DNA of 64,000 bases from the NCBI RefSeq assembly GCF_025717555.1, contig NZ_JAJIRP010000010.1, forward strand, positions 161,729 through 225,728. Reading direction: 5' to 3'. The translations under genes were made by a program, and so were the position numbers. Origin of the DNA: Paucibacter sp. B2R-40. Lineage in GTDB: Bacteria > Pseudomonadota > Gammaproteobacteria > Burkholderiales > Burkholderiaceae_C. Below, one piece after another: positions 45,553 through 55,322 of the stretch; position 1 is the stretch's first letter; every line of letters begins with the position of its first letter. Under the pieces are notes generated by a model. The model searched no databases and had not been told where the DNA came from. It was given only the letters and a program-made list of their open reading frames with translations.

Positions 45553-47628
45553 CTAAAGCGCCGCCGGCCCTAGCACCTGATGCAAGCTGACCCGGTCGGA
45601 GGAGCAGGCAGCGTCGAAGTCGGCTTCGATTTGCATCAGCGCTTCGGCGTCTCCTGCATCAACCGTGGCGATGCCCATCGCTTGGTTGCGGCCGCGCGAT
45701 TTGGCGGTGTAGAGCGCCATATCGGCCCAATTGACCGCCTGCTCCCAATGCAGATCCAGCATCGCCGGAGGCAGCGGAAAATGCGCAAAGCCGATCGACA
45801 CGGTGACGCGCAAAGGCCCGTCCTGCGCCTGCACGGGCAGCGCGCCGACTTCCATCAAGATGCGCTTGGCCAAGCGATGCAGCGCCGCCTGATCGACATC
45901 GGGCGCAAACACCAAGAACTCCTCGCCGCCCCAGCGCACCACCAAGTCCTCGGCCCGCACCGCGTGGCTGATGCGACGCGCCACTTCGCAGATCACTTGA
46001 TCTCCGACACCGTGGCCATGCTGATCGTTGATGTGTTTGAAATGATCGATGTCTATCATCAACAAGGCGCCGGTGAACTCGGCTTTGGGCTGCAAGGCCA
46101 TCACGCCCAATAGATGACGCCGGTTGGCCAGATCGGTCAAGGGATCACGCTCACTTTGTGCGCGCAGCAGCAGCTCATTGGCTTGCAAGTGCTGGCGTGC
46201 GGCCCGCACCTTGCGCACCATCAAGACCACAAAAATTAAGGTTAGCCCCAGTAAAACCGCCACCGCCACGCCGGCCTGCTGCGCCAGGCCACGGTTGGAC
46301 AGTTGCTGATCGACCAAGTTGCGCTCACGCTGCAGCAAGTCCAGATCGGCCTGCTTGCGGTCGCTGTCGTACTTGATCTTGAGTTGCTGCAACGAGACCT
46401 CGCGGTTGCGTGCGGTCAGCTCGGCACTGAGCTTGCGCTCGGCATGGAAGAGCGTAATCGCCTCTTTGGCTTGGCCGGCCTGGGCCCAAGCCTCACCCAG
46501 CTCACGCAGTTCTTCGGCGCGCAAACCCTGGTCGGCCGACTCCCCGCGAAGCTCATTGGTGCGCGCCAACTCATGGCGGGCTTGGTCGAAAAGCCCAAGC
46601 TGAATCAGCGCGATCGCAATGTTCTGGCGCACGCTGCGCTCGATGCGCAAATCCTTGAAGCCCAGCACCACCGGCAGCGCTTGCCTCGCTGCCTTCAGCG
46701 CTTGAGCCGGCTGGGCCAGGCGCAAATAGGCATCCGCGATATTGCCCTGTAAATGCGCCGCCAGTCGCGGTGCATCGGCCAGCTTCGCCAAGGCCAGGCC
46801 CTCCTCCAAGGCCCGCAACTGCGCCACCGAATCAGCGCGCAAACCCGCTACCGCGCCCTGATAGTTCTTCGCAAAGGCCTGGTTGAGCACGTCGCCCTGC
46901 GCCGCCTTGATTGCTTGAGCCAAATAGGCATCGGCCTGTTCACTCAGACCCTGGGCCTGCGCCAGCAAGGCCAGTTGCCCCAGGCTCTGCGCCAACAGGC
47001 TGGCATCGCGCCCGGCCTGAGCAAGCGCCAGCGCATATTGCGCGGAGGCCTGCGCCAAGGGCAGCGCGCCTTCCTTGTACTGGGTTCGCCCCAACACACG
47101 CAAGGCGCTCCAAGCAGCGCGGTAATCGCAGCCCTGCTGTTGCACGGCCTGAGTCAATCCATCCCTCGGGCAGTCCTGCGCCAAGGCCTCCAGGGTCTGG
47201 CTCGCAAAATCTGCGGCCAACTCGGATTGGCCCAAGCGATCAGCGATTTCTGCACGCAGCAACAACAGCAACTGCGCCGCGTTGGGGTCCGCAGCCAGCT
47301 TCTCAGCCGAGCGCTGCGCCGCGTCGATGTCTGCGGCCATCACTTGCAAGCGCCCCTCGGTCAAACGCAGCCTAAGCTGGGTTGCGGCACTCGGGCTTTG
47401 CGCTGCCGGCAATTTTTGCAAGGCCAGCAAGGCTTGCTGCGGCCGATCGAAACCGCTGCGCAGCAGCTGAGCCAACTGCGCCTCCAACTCAGGCTCCGCT
47501 GCCCGCAATGAGGCCAAACCAAGGATCGAGACCAAGCTCGAAGCCAGGCTCGCCAACAGCAGCGCCCGCAGCAAAGCCAGCAGCGACGTCCGCAACAGCA
47601 GCAGGGGCAACTTCCATCCCTCCATCAT
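45553..47628 (-). CDS. Membrane TPR-GGDEF diguanylate cyclase (downstream copy)
   Basis: A 691-residue protein with N-terminal signal/anchor helix, a periplasmic TPR-like helical array (about 50-420), a second transmembrane helix (AGVAVAVLLGLTLIFVVLM) and a C-terminal GGDEF domain. DPLTDLANRRHLLG, MIDIDHFKHINDQHGHGVGD and WGGEEFLVF are all intact, and RAED five residues before GGEEF is the allosteric inhibition site. It is predicted to make c-di-GMP in response to a periplasmic signal. Its ATG overlaps the stop of the upstream paralogue by four bases. Confidence 0.92.
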   Translation of the reverse strand: MMEGWKLPLLLLRTSLLALLRALLLASLASSLVSILGLASLRAAEPELEAQLAQLLRSGFDRPQQALLALQKLPAAQSPSAATQLRLRLTEGRLQVMAADIDAAQRSAEKLAADPNAAQLLLLLRAEIADRLGQSELAADFASQTLEALAQDCPRDGLTQAVQQQGCDYRAAWSALRVLGRTQYKEGALPLAQASAQYALALAQAGRDASLLAQSLGQLALLAQAQGLSEQADAYLAQAIKAAQGDVLNQAFAKNYQGAVAGLRADSVAQLRALEEGLALAKLADAPRLAAHLQGNIADAYLRLAQPAQALKAARQALPVVLGFKDLRIERSVRQNIAIALIQLGLFDQARHELARTNELRGESADQGLRAEELRELGEAWAQAGQAKEAITLFHAERKLSAELTARNREVSLQQLKIKYDSDRKQADLDLLQRERNLVDQQLSNRGLAQQAGVAVAVLLGLTLIFVVLMVRKVRAARQHLQANELLLRAQSERDPLTDLANRRHLLGVMALQPKAEFTGALLMIDIDHFKHINDQHGHGVGDQVICEVARRISHAVRAEDLVVRWGGEEFLVFAPDVDQAALHRLAKRILMEVGALPVQAQDGPLRVTVSIGFAHFPLPPAMLDLHWEQAVNWADMALYTAKSRGRNQAMGIATVDAGDAEALMQIEADFDAACSSDRVSLHQVLGPAAL

Positions 47629-49772
47629 GTACCGCTCTCCTGCGCCGCAGTTTTACCCTGCAACGCCAGCAAACTGACTTTGCCCTCGTGCCAAGCAGCT
47701 TCCAGGCGTCCAGCCAAGGCCAACAAGCTCGCCTCGTCTTGGGCGTCCATCGACACTATTCCATATGCCCGGTTGCGGCCATGAGCTTTGGCCATATACA
47801 TCACGATGTCGACCAAGTCGATAGCCCGCTCCCAGGCCAAGGCCAGCCCATGCGGAGCCAAGGGAAAGCTTGCAAAACCAATCGAAGCGGTAACAGGGAT
47901 CAATGTCTCGCCGCGTCGCACAGGTGTTAGGGCTATCTGGTCGAGCAAACGCTGCGCAAGCAGGCTGGCCGCGTCTGCTTGGCGGCCATCCACGACGATC
48001 AAGAACTCCTCGCCGCCCCAGCGCACCACCAGATCTTCGTCCCGCAACACCCCCCGCAATCGTTGCGCCACCTCGATCAAGACGCTGTCCCCGGCCGCAT
48101 GTCCATACTTGTCGTTGACCAGTTTGAAGTGATCAATATCGATCAAGAACACGGTGCCGCTGAACTTGCCCTTGTCGGCCAGTCGCTTGATCGCCGATTG
48201 AAAGTGGCGTCGATTGGCCAAGCCCGTCAACGGGTCACTCTCCCCTTGGCTTTTAAGGGCGGCATTGCTGAGCGCCAGCGCCCGATTGGTCTTGCGAATG
48301 CGCTGATAGGCCAGGCCCATCAAGACGCCTGACAAGAGCACACAGCCCCCCAAGGCGGCCCACAGCTTGAGCTTCAGATCCCCGGCTCGCACCTGCTCAG
48401 ACTTGAGTTGATTGCCTTGATTGAGCAGGTTGATTTCCTTCGCCTGACGTTCATTGTCAAAGCGGGCCTGCGCCTCCAACACTGCCTTGCGGCTGTCCTC
48501 GCGCAGGACTTGATCATTGAGTTTGCGGTAATGGTGATAAGCCTGCACCGACCCGCCAAGGTCCCCGACTCTCTCCAACAGCTGAGCCAATTCCAACCAG
48601 CCATCCGAGGCCGGCGCCAATTGCCCCTGATTCTCGGCAACGCTGATAGCGTTGATAACCTCGCGTTTGCCCTCATCGATTTGCTTCAAGCCAATCTTGG
48701 CCATGCCAATGTTCTGACGCGCCAAGGTTTCGCTGTCCAAGTCCTGGCTGCTCAGGGCCAAGGCAAGCGCCTCTTCGGACAGACTGCGCGCCTTCTGGAA
48801 TTCCCCCAAGCGCAGTTGGGAATCTGCCGCGTTGCCCAAGGCCAGGGCCAGCATCGCTGGCGAGCCGGTTTTGCGCGCATAGCCCAGGGCCAACTGCATC
48901 GCCTCGACCGACGTGTGCACATCCCCCAGCTCCGAATAAATCATGCCGCGGCTGTTTTGAAGAATGGACATCAAAATCGGGTCGGGATCGAGTGCGGCCA
49001 CACGCTGGGCTTCGGCAATCAATTGTTTGGCGCGCTCCAACTGCTGCGCTCGCATGTAGTTGAACGCCAGCCCGGACAAGGCCTGCGCGTGTTGCCAAGC
49101 GGAGCCGCTTTGCTCGGCCAGCTTCAGCGCCATCGCACCGGTATTGATGCCTGCGTCTACTTCGCCAGATTCCGACAAGAGGCTCGCCAACAGGCCAAGG
49201 CTACGCAGACGCGCCCTGATGCTGGCTTCGTTCTCGGCCACGCTATCCACCAACTCCAGCTCTTTGATGGCCTGGGCGGCCTTGCCTTCGCGCAGCAAAA
49301 TCTGCGCCCTCATATGGGCAGCGGCCAGCCGTGCGGCACCACGTTGCTCAGGGTTCGGCCAAGCATCCAACTCGGCGATCAGCTTTTCCACCAGCCGACG
49401 CTTGCCAGGCAAGCGCCCATTGACGCTACCGCGCAGCGCCAACACTTCGATATGCTCGGCGCTGCCTGGCTTGACTTGCGCCAACAAAGCCAGCAAGGCC
49501 AGGTCACTTTCCGCCGGACGACTGCTGCCGGTGCGCTCGATGCGGTCCAAAGCCGCCCACACCTGCGCGGAGGACGGCTTCGCCGGGTCTTGCGAGGTCT
49601 TGATTTCCGCAGCAGTACGCTCGCCTATTGCGGCCTGTGCCCCCTGAAAGCTGCCCGAACAAAGAGCCAGCAAAAGCCAAGCCAGCACCGGGACAGCTTG
49701 CGGCTGAATCAAAGCGGCACGAGCAAGCTTTTTCAACATTGTTGTCTGGGCAGGAGGCAAAGGCGCGATCAT
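47625..49772 (-). CDS. Membrane TPR-GGDEF diguanylate cyclase (upstream copy)
   Basis: A 715-residue protein with the same layout as its downstream neighbour: signal/anchor, periplasmic TPR-like array, transmembrane helix (LWAALGGCVLLSGVLMGLAY) and GGDEF domain (DPLTGLANRRHFQSA, LIDIDHFKLVNDKYGHAAGD, WGGEEFLIV) with an RDED inhibitory site. The TPR parts are diverged while the catalytic parts are alike. It is the first gene of a translationally coupled pair. Start ATG 49772 is uncertain; ATG 49739 (MLKKLARAAL) is possible. Upstream, 214 bases separate it from the divergent DUF6172 gene. Confidence 0.92.
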   Translation of the reverse strand: MIAPLPPAQTTMLKKLARAALIQPQAVPVLAWLLLALCSGSFQGAQAAIGERTAAEIKTSQDPAKPSSAQVWAALDRIERTGSSRPAESDLALLALLAQVKPGSAEHIEVLALRGSVNGRLPGKRRLVEKLIAELDAWPNPEQRGAARLAAAHMRAQILLREGKAAQAIKELELVDSVAENEASIRARLRSLGLLASLLSESGEVDAGINTGAMALKLAEQSGSAWQHAQALSGLAFNYMRAQQLERAKQLIAEAQRVAALDPDPILMSILQNSRGMIYSELGDVHTSVEAMQLALGYARKTGSPAMLALALGNAADSQLRLGEFQKARSLSEEALALALSSQDLDSETLARQNIGMAKIGLKQIDEGKREVINAISVAENQGQLAPASDGWLELAQLLERVGDLGGSVQAYHHYRKLNDQVLREDSRKAVLEAQARFDNERQAKEINLLNQGNQLKSEQVRAGDLKLKLWAALGGCVLLSGVLMGLAYQRIRKTNRALALSNAALKSQGESDPLTGLANRRHFQSAIKRLADKGKFSGTVFLIDIDHFKLVNDKYGHAAGDSVLIEVAQRLRGVLRDEDLVVRWGGEEFLIVVDGRQADAASLLAQRLLDQIALTPVRRGETLIPVTASIGFASFPLAPHGLALAWERAIDLVDIVMYMAKAHGRNRAYGIVSMDAQDEASLLALAGRLEAAWHEGKVSLLALQGKTAAQESGT

Positions 49773-49986
49773 GTCCTGGATTTAATTGTTGGCTCGCTAG
49801 CCCCAGATGGCCGAGGCTCGCTGGGCTGCTGTCTATGTCAATCGTTCAATACCTTTTGACCCTTTAAACCGCAAGGGAAGAAGGCCAGTATCGCCTGATA
49901 TTTGCGCCGGCGGCAGCGCCTTACATCACGGCTTCACAAACACCGGATAATCCAGCCCACAGCGCTTGCGCTCACCAAGGCAAAAC

Positions 49987-50319
49987 ATGAAAAAAACATT
50001 CCAATTGCAAGTTGAAGGCAAACACCCGGACCGCCTGCTTGAAGCGATCAAGCACGAGATCCGTAAGTACATCAAGCGCGAGCAGAACAAGGCCCGCCCC
50101 GAAGGCGTGGACTTCTGGGATTTTGATTGCCGCTTCGGCAGCAGCGAGGCCACTGCCGCCGTGATCGAATTTGCCGACATCACGGCACGCATCAATGCCT
50201 ATGCAGCCGACAAGGCCGATGCTTTTTACTTGGAACTGCTGGCCAAGCCGGGAGTGAAAAAGCCCCGGCCACCGGCTCCAGCGCCCATCGCTGAAACCGA
50301 CGACACGTCGGACGCCTAG
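49987..50319 (+). CDS. DUF6172 family protein
   Basis: A 110-residue protein: MKKTFQLQVEGKHPDRLLEA, IKHEIRKYIKREQNKARPEG, VDFWDFDCRFG and YLELLAKPGVKKP match the DUF6172 family. Function is unknown; the basic helix suggests nucleic-acid contact but this is inference. AAGG lies seven bases upstream of ATG 49987. Confidence 0.82.
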   Translation: MKKTFQLQVEGKHPDRLLEAIKHEIRKYIKREQNKARPEGVDFWDFDCRFGSSEATAAVIEFADITARINAYAADKADAFYLELLAKPGVKKPRPPAPAPIAETDDTSDA

Positions 50320-50352
50320 TACCCGATCAAAACCCGCTCAATCAGCAGGGGT

Positions 50353-50456
50353 CTTGGCTCGGACACAAGGCAGTCCCTGCGGCCTGACTTGTGCCAAGCC
50401 AAGGACTTGCAGCCTGCAAGCGGTAAGGCAGAACTCGATTTTTGAATACAAAAATC
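50353..50456. repeat. Structured intergenic repeats after DUF6172
   Basis: Two hairpins lie in the 155-base gap. The first, 50353-50403, is an imperfect 16 bp stem (CTTGGCTCGGACACAAG against CTTGTGCCAAGCCAAG) with an 18-base loop. The second, 50437-50456, is a perfect 8 bp stem GATTTTTG/CAAAAATC. The following AAGGTCTGACCCC resembles sequence often seen at REP-associated elements; no transposase is present. Confidence 0.55.
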
Positions 50457-50474
50457 AAGGTCTGACCCCTGTGC

Positions 50475-51650
50475 CTAGAAAGCGGCAATCCCCGTCATCG
50501 CCCGGCCCAAGATCAGCGCATGGATGTCATGCGTGCCTTCATAGGTGTTGACCACCTCCAGGTTGACCAGATGGCGGGCGATGCCGAACTCATCCGAGAT
50601 GCCGTTGCCGCCCAGCATGTCGCGGGCCGTACGGGCAATCTCCAGTGACTTGCCGCAGCTATTGCGCTTCATGATCGAGGTGATCTCGACAGCAGCCGTG
50701 CCCTCGTCCTTCATGCGCCCCAGTCGCAAGCAGCCCTGCAGGCCCAAGGTGATCTCGGTCTGCATATCGGCGAGCTTTTTCTGCACCAGCTGATTGGCAG
50801 CCAGCGGCTTGCCAAATTGCTTGCGGTCAAGCACGTACTGGCGCGCCTTGTGCCAGCAATCTTCGGCCGCACCCAGGGCGCCCCAGGCGATACCGTAGCG
50901 GGCGCTGTTCAAGCAAGTGAACGGGCCTTTGAGACCGCGCACCTCAGGAAAAGCGTTTTCTTCGGGGCAGAAGACCTCATCCATCACGATCTCGCCGGTG
51001 ATGGAGGCGCGCAGGCCGACCTTGCCGTGAATGGCCGGCGCCGTCAGGCCTTGCCAGCCCTTCTCCAGCACGAAGCCGCGGATCTGCCCGCCATCGTCCT
51101 TGGCCCAGACCACAAAAACATCGGCCACCGGGCTGTTGGTGATCCACATCTTTGAGCCGCTGAGTGAATAGCCGCCGGGGACCGCCTTGGCCCGCGTGAT
51201 CATTGAGCCAGGGTCGGAGCCGTGGTTGGGCTCGGTCAGGCCGAAGCAGCCAATCCACTCGCCCGAGGCCAGCTTGGGCAGGTATTTCTGCTTGGTCGCT
51301 TGCGTGCCGAAGTCATTGATGGGCACCATCACCAAAGAACTCTGCACGCTCATCATCGAGCGGTAGCCCGAATCGACCCGTTCGACCTCGCGGGCGATCA
51401 GGCCGTAGGCCACATAGCTCAGGCCAGGCCCGCCATACTCGGGCGCAATGGTGGGGCCGAGCAGGCCGATGGCACCCATCTCGCGGAAGATTTCCAGATC
51501 GGTGCGCTCGTGCCGGAAGGCCTCCAGCACGCGCGGCGCCAGACGCTCTTGGCAATACGCGGCCGCGGCGTCGCGGATCATGCGTTCCTCATCGCTGAGT
51601 TGCTCGTTCAAAAGCAGCGGGTCATCCCAGTGAAAATTGGCTTTGCTCAT
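50475..51650 (-). CDS. gcdH: Glutaryl-CoA dehydrogenase
   Basis: A 391-residue FAD acyl-CoA dehydrogenase that oxidises and decarboxylates glutaryl-CoA to crotonyl-Co[18 protein letters not shown] is characteristic of GcdH, the catalytic base is Glu in [13 protein letters not shown], and [20 protein letters not shown] is typical. ATG 51650 (MSKANF) is chosen over a frame extension to 51668. It is the last gene of the anthranilate operon, 39 bases after the Rid-family gene, and would channel a C5 dicarboxylyl-CoA product into central metabolism. Confidence 0.93.
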   Translation of the reverse strand: MSKANFHWDDPLLLNEQLSDEERMIRDAAAAYCQERLAPRVLEAFRHERTDLEIFREMGAIGLLGPTIAPEYGGPGLSYVAYGLIAREVERVDSGYRSMMSVQSSLVMVPINDFGTQATKQKYLPKLASGEWIGCFGLTEPNHGSDPGSMITRAKAVPGGYSLSGSKMWITNSPVADVFVVWAKDDGGQIRGFVLEKGWQGLTAPAIHGKVGLRASITGEIVMDEVFCPEENAFPEVRGLKGPFTCLNSARYGIAWGALGAAEDCWHKARQYVLDRKQFGKPLAANQLVQKKLADMQTEITLGLQGCLRLGRMKDEGTAAVEITSIMKRNSCGKSLEIARTARDMLGGNGISDEFGIARHLVNLEVVNTYEGTHDIHALILGRAMTGIAAF

Positions 51651-51689
51651 GATGGTTCTCGACTTCAAAAATGAATTGCTAACGCGCGA

Positions 51690-52100
51690 TCAGTTCGGCA
51701 CAACGGCCGTCACCTCGATCTCGACCTTGGCCCTATCTTCCATCAAACCGGCCACCACCACCGCCGCCATGGCGACACCGTACTCGGCCCCCATCACCTC
51801 GCGGTAGACCTGGCCGACCTCGCGGCCACGCGCCTGGTACTCTTTTTTGTCCAGCAGGTACCAGGTCATGCGCGTCATGTGCGCGGGCGTGGCGCCGGCC
51901 TCCTGCAAGACCGCCCTGATGTTCAGCAAGGTCTGGCGCACCTGATCGATGAAATCATCGCTGTCGAATTGGCAAGCGCTGTTCCAACCGATCTGGCCGG
52001 CCACAAAGACCGTGCGCCCGCTCGCCGCCACACCATTGGCATAACCGCGTGGCTGCGCCCAGCCATCGGGCTGCAAAATTTGTTTGTTGCTTGTGCTCAT
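51690..52100 (-). CDS. Rid-family (YjgF/RidA-like) protein lacking the usual arginine motif
   Basis: A 136-residue protein of the Rid superfamily: GRTVFVAGQIGWNSAC and RQTLLNIRAVLQEAGAT are typical, ending KVEIEVTAVVPN. Classical RidA proteins have a catalytic Arg in a PARS/PART-like segment before the last strand; here that place reads EYGVAMAAVVVAGLMEDR, so archetypal imine deaminase activity is doubtful. AGGAG lies seven to eight bases before ATG 52100, which overlaps the thioesterase stop as ATGA. Confidence 0.85.
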   Translation of the reverse strand: MSTSNKQILQPDGWAQPRGYANGVAASGRTVFVAGQIGWNSACQFDSDDFIDQVRQTLLNIRAVLQEAGATPAHMTRMTWYLLDKKEYQARGREVGQVYREVMGAEYGVAMAAVVVAGLMEDRAKVEIEVTAVVPN

Positions 52101-52543
52101 ACTGCTGCTCCTGCTACTCCCGCTACTCGCTCCAAGGCGGCGCGTAAATCTGGTGGGAAGGCCTCGGCCTTGTGGGTGTCCAGCGAGGTGCAGACCAAGA
52201 CCTGCTCGAAGGCAACCCGGCAGTCGTCTGCATTGCTGCCAGGCCCGTCGAACTGTATCGTCAGCCACAGCGAGCTGCGGCCCAGCTTGTTGATAGCAAT
52301 GCGCTGCGTCAGCTGATCACCCATGCGGCTGACGCGTTTGAAGTCGGCACTCAGGCGCACCGAGGGCATGCCAACACGGCGCGGGCCCAAGAGCTGGGCA
52401 TAGTCAACACCCAAACCCTGCGTGAACCAGTCCTCCACCAGCGCATTGAGCATCTCGAAATAGCGCGGATAGAACACGATGCCGGCCGGGTCGCAGTGGC
52501 CAAAGCGCACCAACTCTTGGCGTTCAAACACCCAATGTGTCAT
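52097..52543 (-). CDS. Acyl-CoA thioesterase (4-hydroxybenzoyl-CoA thioesterase family)
   Basis: A 148-residue hot-dog fold enzyme. FGHCDPAGIVFYPRYFEMLN carries the catalytic Asp of the 4HBT family. It hydrolyses an aromatic or pathway acyl-CoA and may relieve CoA trapping during anthranilate breakdown. It is three bases after the CoA ligase gene and overlaps the Rid gene by four bases. Confidence 0.9.
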   Translation of the reverse strand: MTHWVFERQELVRFGHCDPAGIVFYPRYFEMLNALVEDWFTQGLGVDYAQLLGPRRVGMPSVRLSADFKRVSRMGDQLTQRIAINKLGRSSLWLTIQFDGPGSNADDCRVAFEQVLVCTSLDTHKAEAFPPDLRAALERVAGVAGAAV

Positions 52544-52546
52544 CGC

Positions 52547-54172
52547 TTAGCCCTCCCCTGGCTGTGTGCGCAGCCGAAAGCGTTGCAGCTTGCCGGTCTC
52601 GGTGCGCGGCAAGCTAGACCTGAACTCGATCGCGCGCGGGTATTTGTAGGGCGCAATATTCGCCTTGACGAAGTCTTGCAGCTCTTTGGCCATCTCTGGG
52701 CCGGACTCGAAGCCGATTCTCAGTACCACCGCGGCCTTGACGATCTGGCCGCGCTCCTCGTCGGCGACACCGATCACGCCGCATTCGGCCACCGCCGGAT
52801 GGGCCAGCAGGGCCGACTCCACCTCGGGACCGGCGATGTTGTAGCCACCCGAGATGATCATGTCATCGGTGCGTGCCTGGTAGAAAAAATATCCCTCGGC
52901 GTCTTGCAGATAGGCGTCGCCGGTCAGGTTCCAACCGTTCAAGACATAGCCGGCTTGGCGCGCATCGGCCAGATAGCGGCAACCAGTCGGGCCCTTGACC
53001 GCCAGCCGACCCACCTGACCCGCGGGCAAGACCTGACCCTCGTCGCCCAGGATGCAAGCTTGGTAGCCGGGCACCGGCAGGCCGGTCGCGCCGGGCTTGG
53101 CATGCTGCTCGTCATGCGAAATAAAGATGTGCAACAACTCGGTCGCGCCTATGCCGTCAATCAATTCGATACCGCTGACGTCTTTCCACAGCTTGCGCGT
53201 CGCTGCCGGCAGCGCCTCGCCGGCGCTGATGCATTTGCGCAGGCTGCTCAAGTCATGCTGACCGACGAGCGGCGCCATTGCACGGTACGAGGTGGGCGCC
53301 GTGAACAAAATCGTGGCGCCGTATTTGGCAATTGCGGGCAACAAGGTCTCGGGCGAGGCTTTCTCCAGCAGCACGGCCGAGGCGCCGACGCTCATCGGGA
53401 ATAGCACCAAGCCGCCCAGACCGAAGGTGAAGGCCAGCGGCGGGCTGCCGAGAAATATGTCGTCCGCTTGCGGTTTTAGCACATGGGCCGGCCAGCAGCA
53501 GCAGATCGCCAACACATCGCGGTGAAAATGCATGGTGCCCTTGGGCGCGCCGGTTGTGCCGGAGGTGAAGGCGATCAAGCAGCAGTCATCGGCGGCGGTA
53601 TCGACATTGTTGAACTCGCTGCTGTGGCTAGCGGCGTGCGCCTCCAGGCCATCGCTTGCCTCGCTATGAAAATGCAGCAGGCTGCGCAACTGCGGGCAGG
53701 CCGGCAAAGCTGCCGCTAACTCATCCGCCAGCCGGATATCGCACAGCGCATGGCTGATCTCGGCCTTCTGGATCACCTGGGTCAATTCCTTGGCGCGCAG
53801 CAAAGGCATGGTGGCCACCGCGACGGCGCCCGCCTTTTGCACCGCAAACCAGCACGCCACCATCTCTGGCGTGTTGGCGCCGCGCAGCAAGACGCGGTTG
53901 CCCGGCACCACGCCCATCTCGGATACCAGCACATGGGCGATGCGGTTGGCCTGAGCTTGCAGATCGGCATAGGTCCAGCGCGAGCCGTCCGAGCCTTGCA
54001 GGCACAGGCGCCCGCCTTCGCCCTTTGCGATCCAACTGTCCAAAAGCTCGGTCGCGCAGTTGAGTCGATCCGGAAACTGCAGCTCGGGCAGCTCGAAAAT
54101 CAGCTCGGGCCATTGCTCGGGCGGAGGCAAGTTGTCGCGGGTGAATGTATCCAGGTGAGCCGAAGTCATCAT
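52547..54172 (-). CDS. 2-aminobenzoate-CoA ligase (AMP-forming, benzoate-CoA ligase family)
   Basis: A 541-residue adenylate-forming ligase. The P-loop is [19 protein letters not shown], the adenylate motif is [12 protein letters not shown], the hinge is [20 protein letters not shown] and the catalytic Lys is in [12 protein letters not shown]. It belongs to the benzoate-CoA ligase group; the aminobenzoate assignment rests on the adjoining monooxygenase/reductase gene and shared operon (abm type). It overlaps the acyl-CoA dehydrogenase gene by four bases. Confidence 0.85.
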   Translation of the reverse strand: MMTSAHLDTFTRDNLPPPEQWPELIFELPELQFPDRLNCATELLDSWIAKGEGGRLCLQGSDGSRWTYADLQAQANRIAHVLVSEMGVVPGNRVLLRGANTPEMVACWFAVQKAGAVAVATMPLLRAKELTQVIQKAEISHALCDIRLADELAAALPACPQLRSLLHFHSEASDGLEAHAASHSSEFNNVDTAADDCCLIAFTSGTTGAPKGTMHFHRDVLAICCCWPAHVLKPQADDIFLGSPPLAFTFGLGGLVLFPMSVGASAVLLEKASPETLLPAIAKYGATILFTAPTSYRAMAPLVGQHDLSSLRKCISAGEALPAATRKLWKDVSGIELIDGIGATELLHIFISHDEQHAKPGATGLPVPGYQACILGDEGQVLPAGQVGRLAVKGPTGCRYLADARQAGYVLNGWNLTGDAYLQDAEGYFFYQARTDDMIISGGYNIAGPEVESALLAHPAVAECGVIGVADEERGQIVKAAVVLRIGFESGPEMAKELQDFVKANIAPYKYPRAIEFRSSLPRTETGKLQRFRLRTQPGEG

Positions 54173-55320
54173 TTGAGCAAGTCCCGTCCAATGATCAGTT
54201 GCTGCACCTCGCTCGCACCTTCGTAGATGCGCAAGGCACGAATTTCGCGGTAAAGCGACTCCACCATTTCGCCGCTTTGCACGCCGCGCCCGCCAAACAG
54301 CTGCACGGCCGCATCGATGACGCGCTGCGCGCCCTCGGTCGCCATCAGCTTGGCCATGGCTGCCTCGCGGGTCACGACCTGCCCCTGGTCGCGTTGCCAG
54401 GCGGCACGGTAAACCAGCAAGGCCGAGCTGTCGACCGTGCAGGCCATCTTGGCCAACTTCGCCTGCGTCAGCGGCAACTCGGCCAAGGTGCCACCAAACA
54501 TCTGGCGGCTTTTCGCCTGCTGCAGGCCTTCTTGCAAGGCACGCCGTGCAAAGCCCAAAGCGGCCGCCGCCACCGAGGTGCGGAACACATCCAGCGTGCG
54601 CATCGCCACCTTAAAGCCTTCGCCGGGCGCGCCAATCATCTGGCTCTTGGCGACACGGCAATTGTTGAAGCGCAACCTGGCCAAGGGGTGAGGCGCGATC
54701 ACCTGGATACGCTCGGCAATCTCGAATCCGGGCAGGCCGGCATCAACAATGAAGGCTGAAATGCCACGCGAACCCGGAGCTTCTCCGGTTCTGGCGAACA
54801 CCACATAAAAATCGGCAATGCCTCCGTTGGAAATCCAAGTCTTTTCACCATTCAAGACATAGCTGTCACCGTCAGCGACGGCACTACACTGCAGGGCCGC
54901 CACATCGGAGCCGGCGTCGGGCTCGGAGAGCGCAAACGCGGCCAGCGCATCGCCTTTGGCCACAGCCGGCAAGTAACGCTGACGTTGAGCGTCAGTACCC
55001 GCAAGCGAAATCGCGCCCGAGCCCAAGCCCTGCATTGCAAAAGCAAAGTCGGCCAAGCCGTTGTAGCGAGCCAGCGTTTCACGCAAGATGCAGATGGCGC
55101 GTGTGTCGATCACTTCGGCCGAACCGCCCAGCGCCTTTCCAGCGACAGCATGGCTCAACCAGCCGGCTACCCCAAGGGCCTTGACCAGACCAATGCATTC
55201 CGCATCGACGTCATGGCTATGCGCCGCCTGCAGATGCTCCGCGCACCAGGCGTCCAGCTCTGTTGCCAGCTGCCGATGTCTGGGCTCAAAAAATGGCCAT
55301 TCGAGATGTTTGAGATGCAC
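54169..55320 (-). CDS. Acyl-CoA dehydrogenase of the anthranilate operon
   Basis: A 383-residue FAD enzyme. [16 protein letters not shown] and [20 protein letters not shown] are the FAD-binding segments, [15 protein letters not shown] is the helix bundle motif and the catalytic Glu is in [16 protein letters not shown]. It presumably dehydrogenates an alicyclic or ring-opened CoA intermediate. Two bases separate it from the enoyl-CoA hydratase gene. Confidence 0.9.
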   Translation of the reverse strand: MHLKHLEWPFFEPRHRQLATELDAWCAEHLQAAHSHDVDAECIGLVKALGVAGWLSHAVAGKALGGSAEVIDTRAICILRETLARYNGLADFAFAMQGLGSGAISLAGTDAQRQRYLPAVAKGDALAAFALSEPDAGSDVAALQCSAVADGDSYVLNGEKTWISNGGIADFYVVFARTGEAPGSRGISAFIVDAGLPGFEIAERIQVIAPHPLARLRFNNCRVAKSQMIGAPGEGFKVAMRTLDVFRTSVAAAALGFARRALQEGLQQAKSRQMFGGTLAELPLTQAKLAKMACTVDSSALLVYRAAWQRDQGQVVTREAAMAKLMATEGAQRVIDAAVQLFGGRGVQSGEMVESLYREIRALRIYEGASEVQQLIIGRDLLK

Positions 55321-55322
55321 GA

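Noticed and set aside
50437..50456. GATTTTTG/CAAAAATC hairpin as a terminator for gcdH or DUF6172
   Set aside because: The stem is AT-rich and no U run follows on either strand; it looks like a repeat remnant instead.
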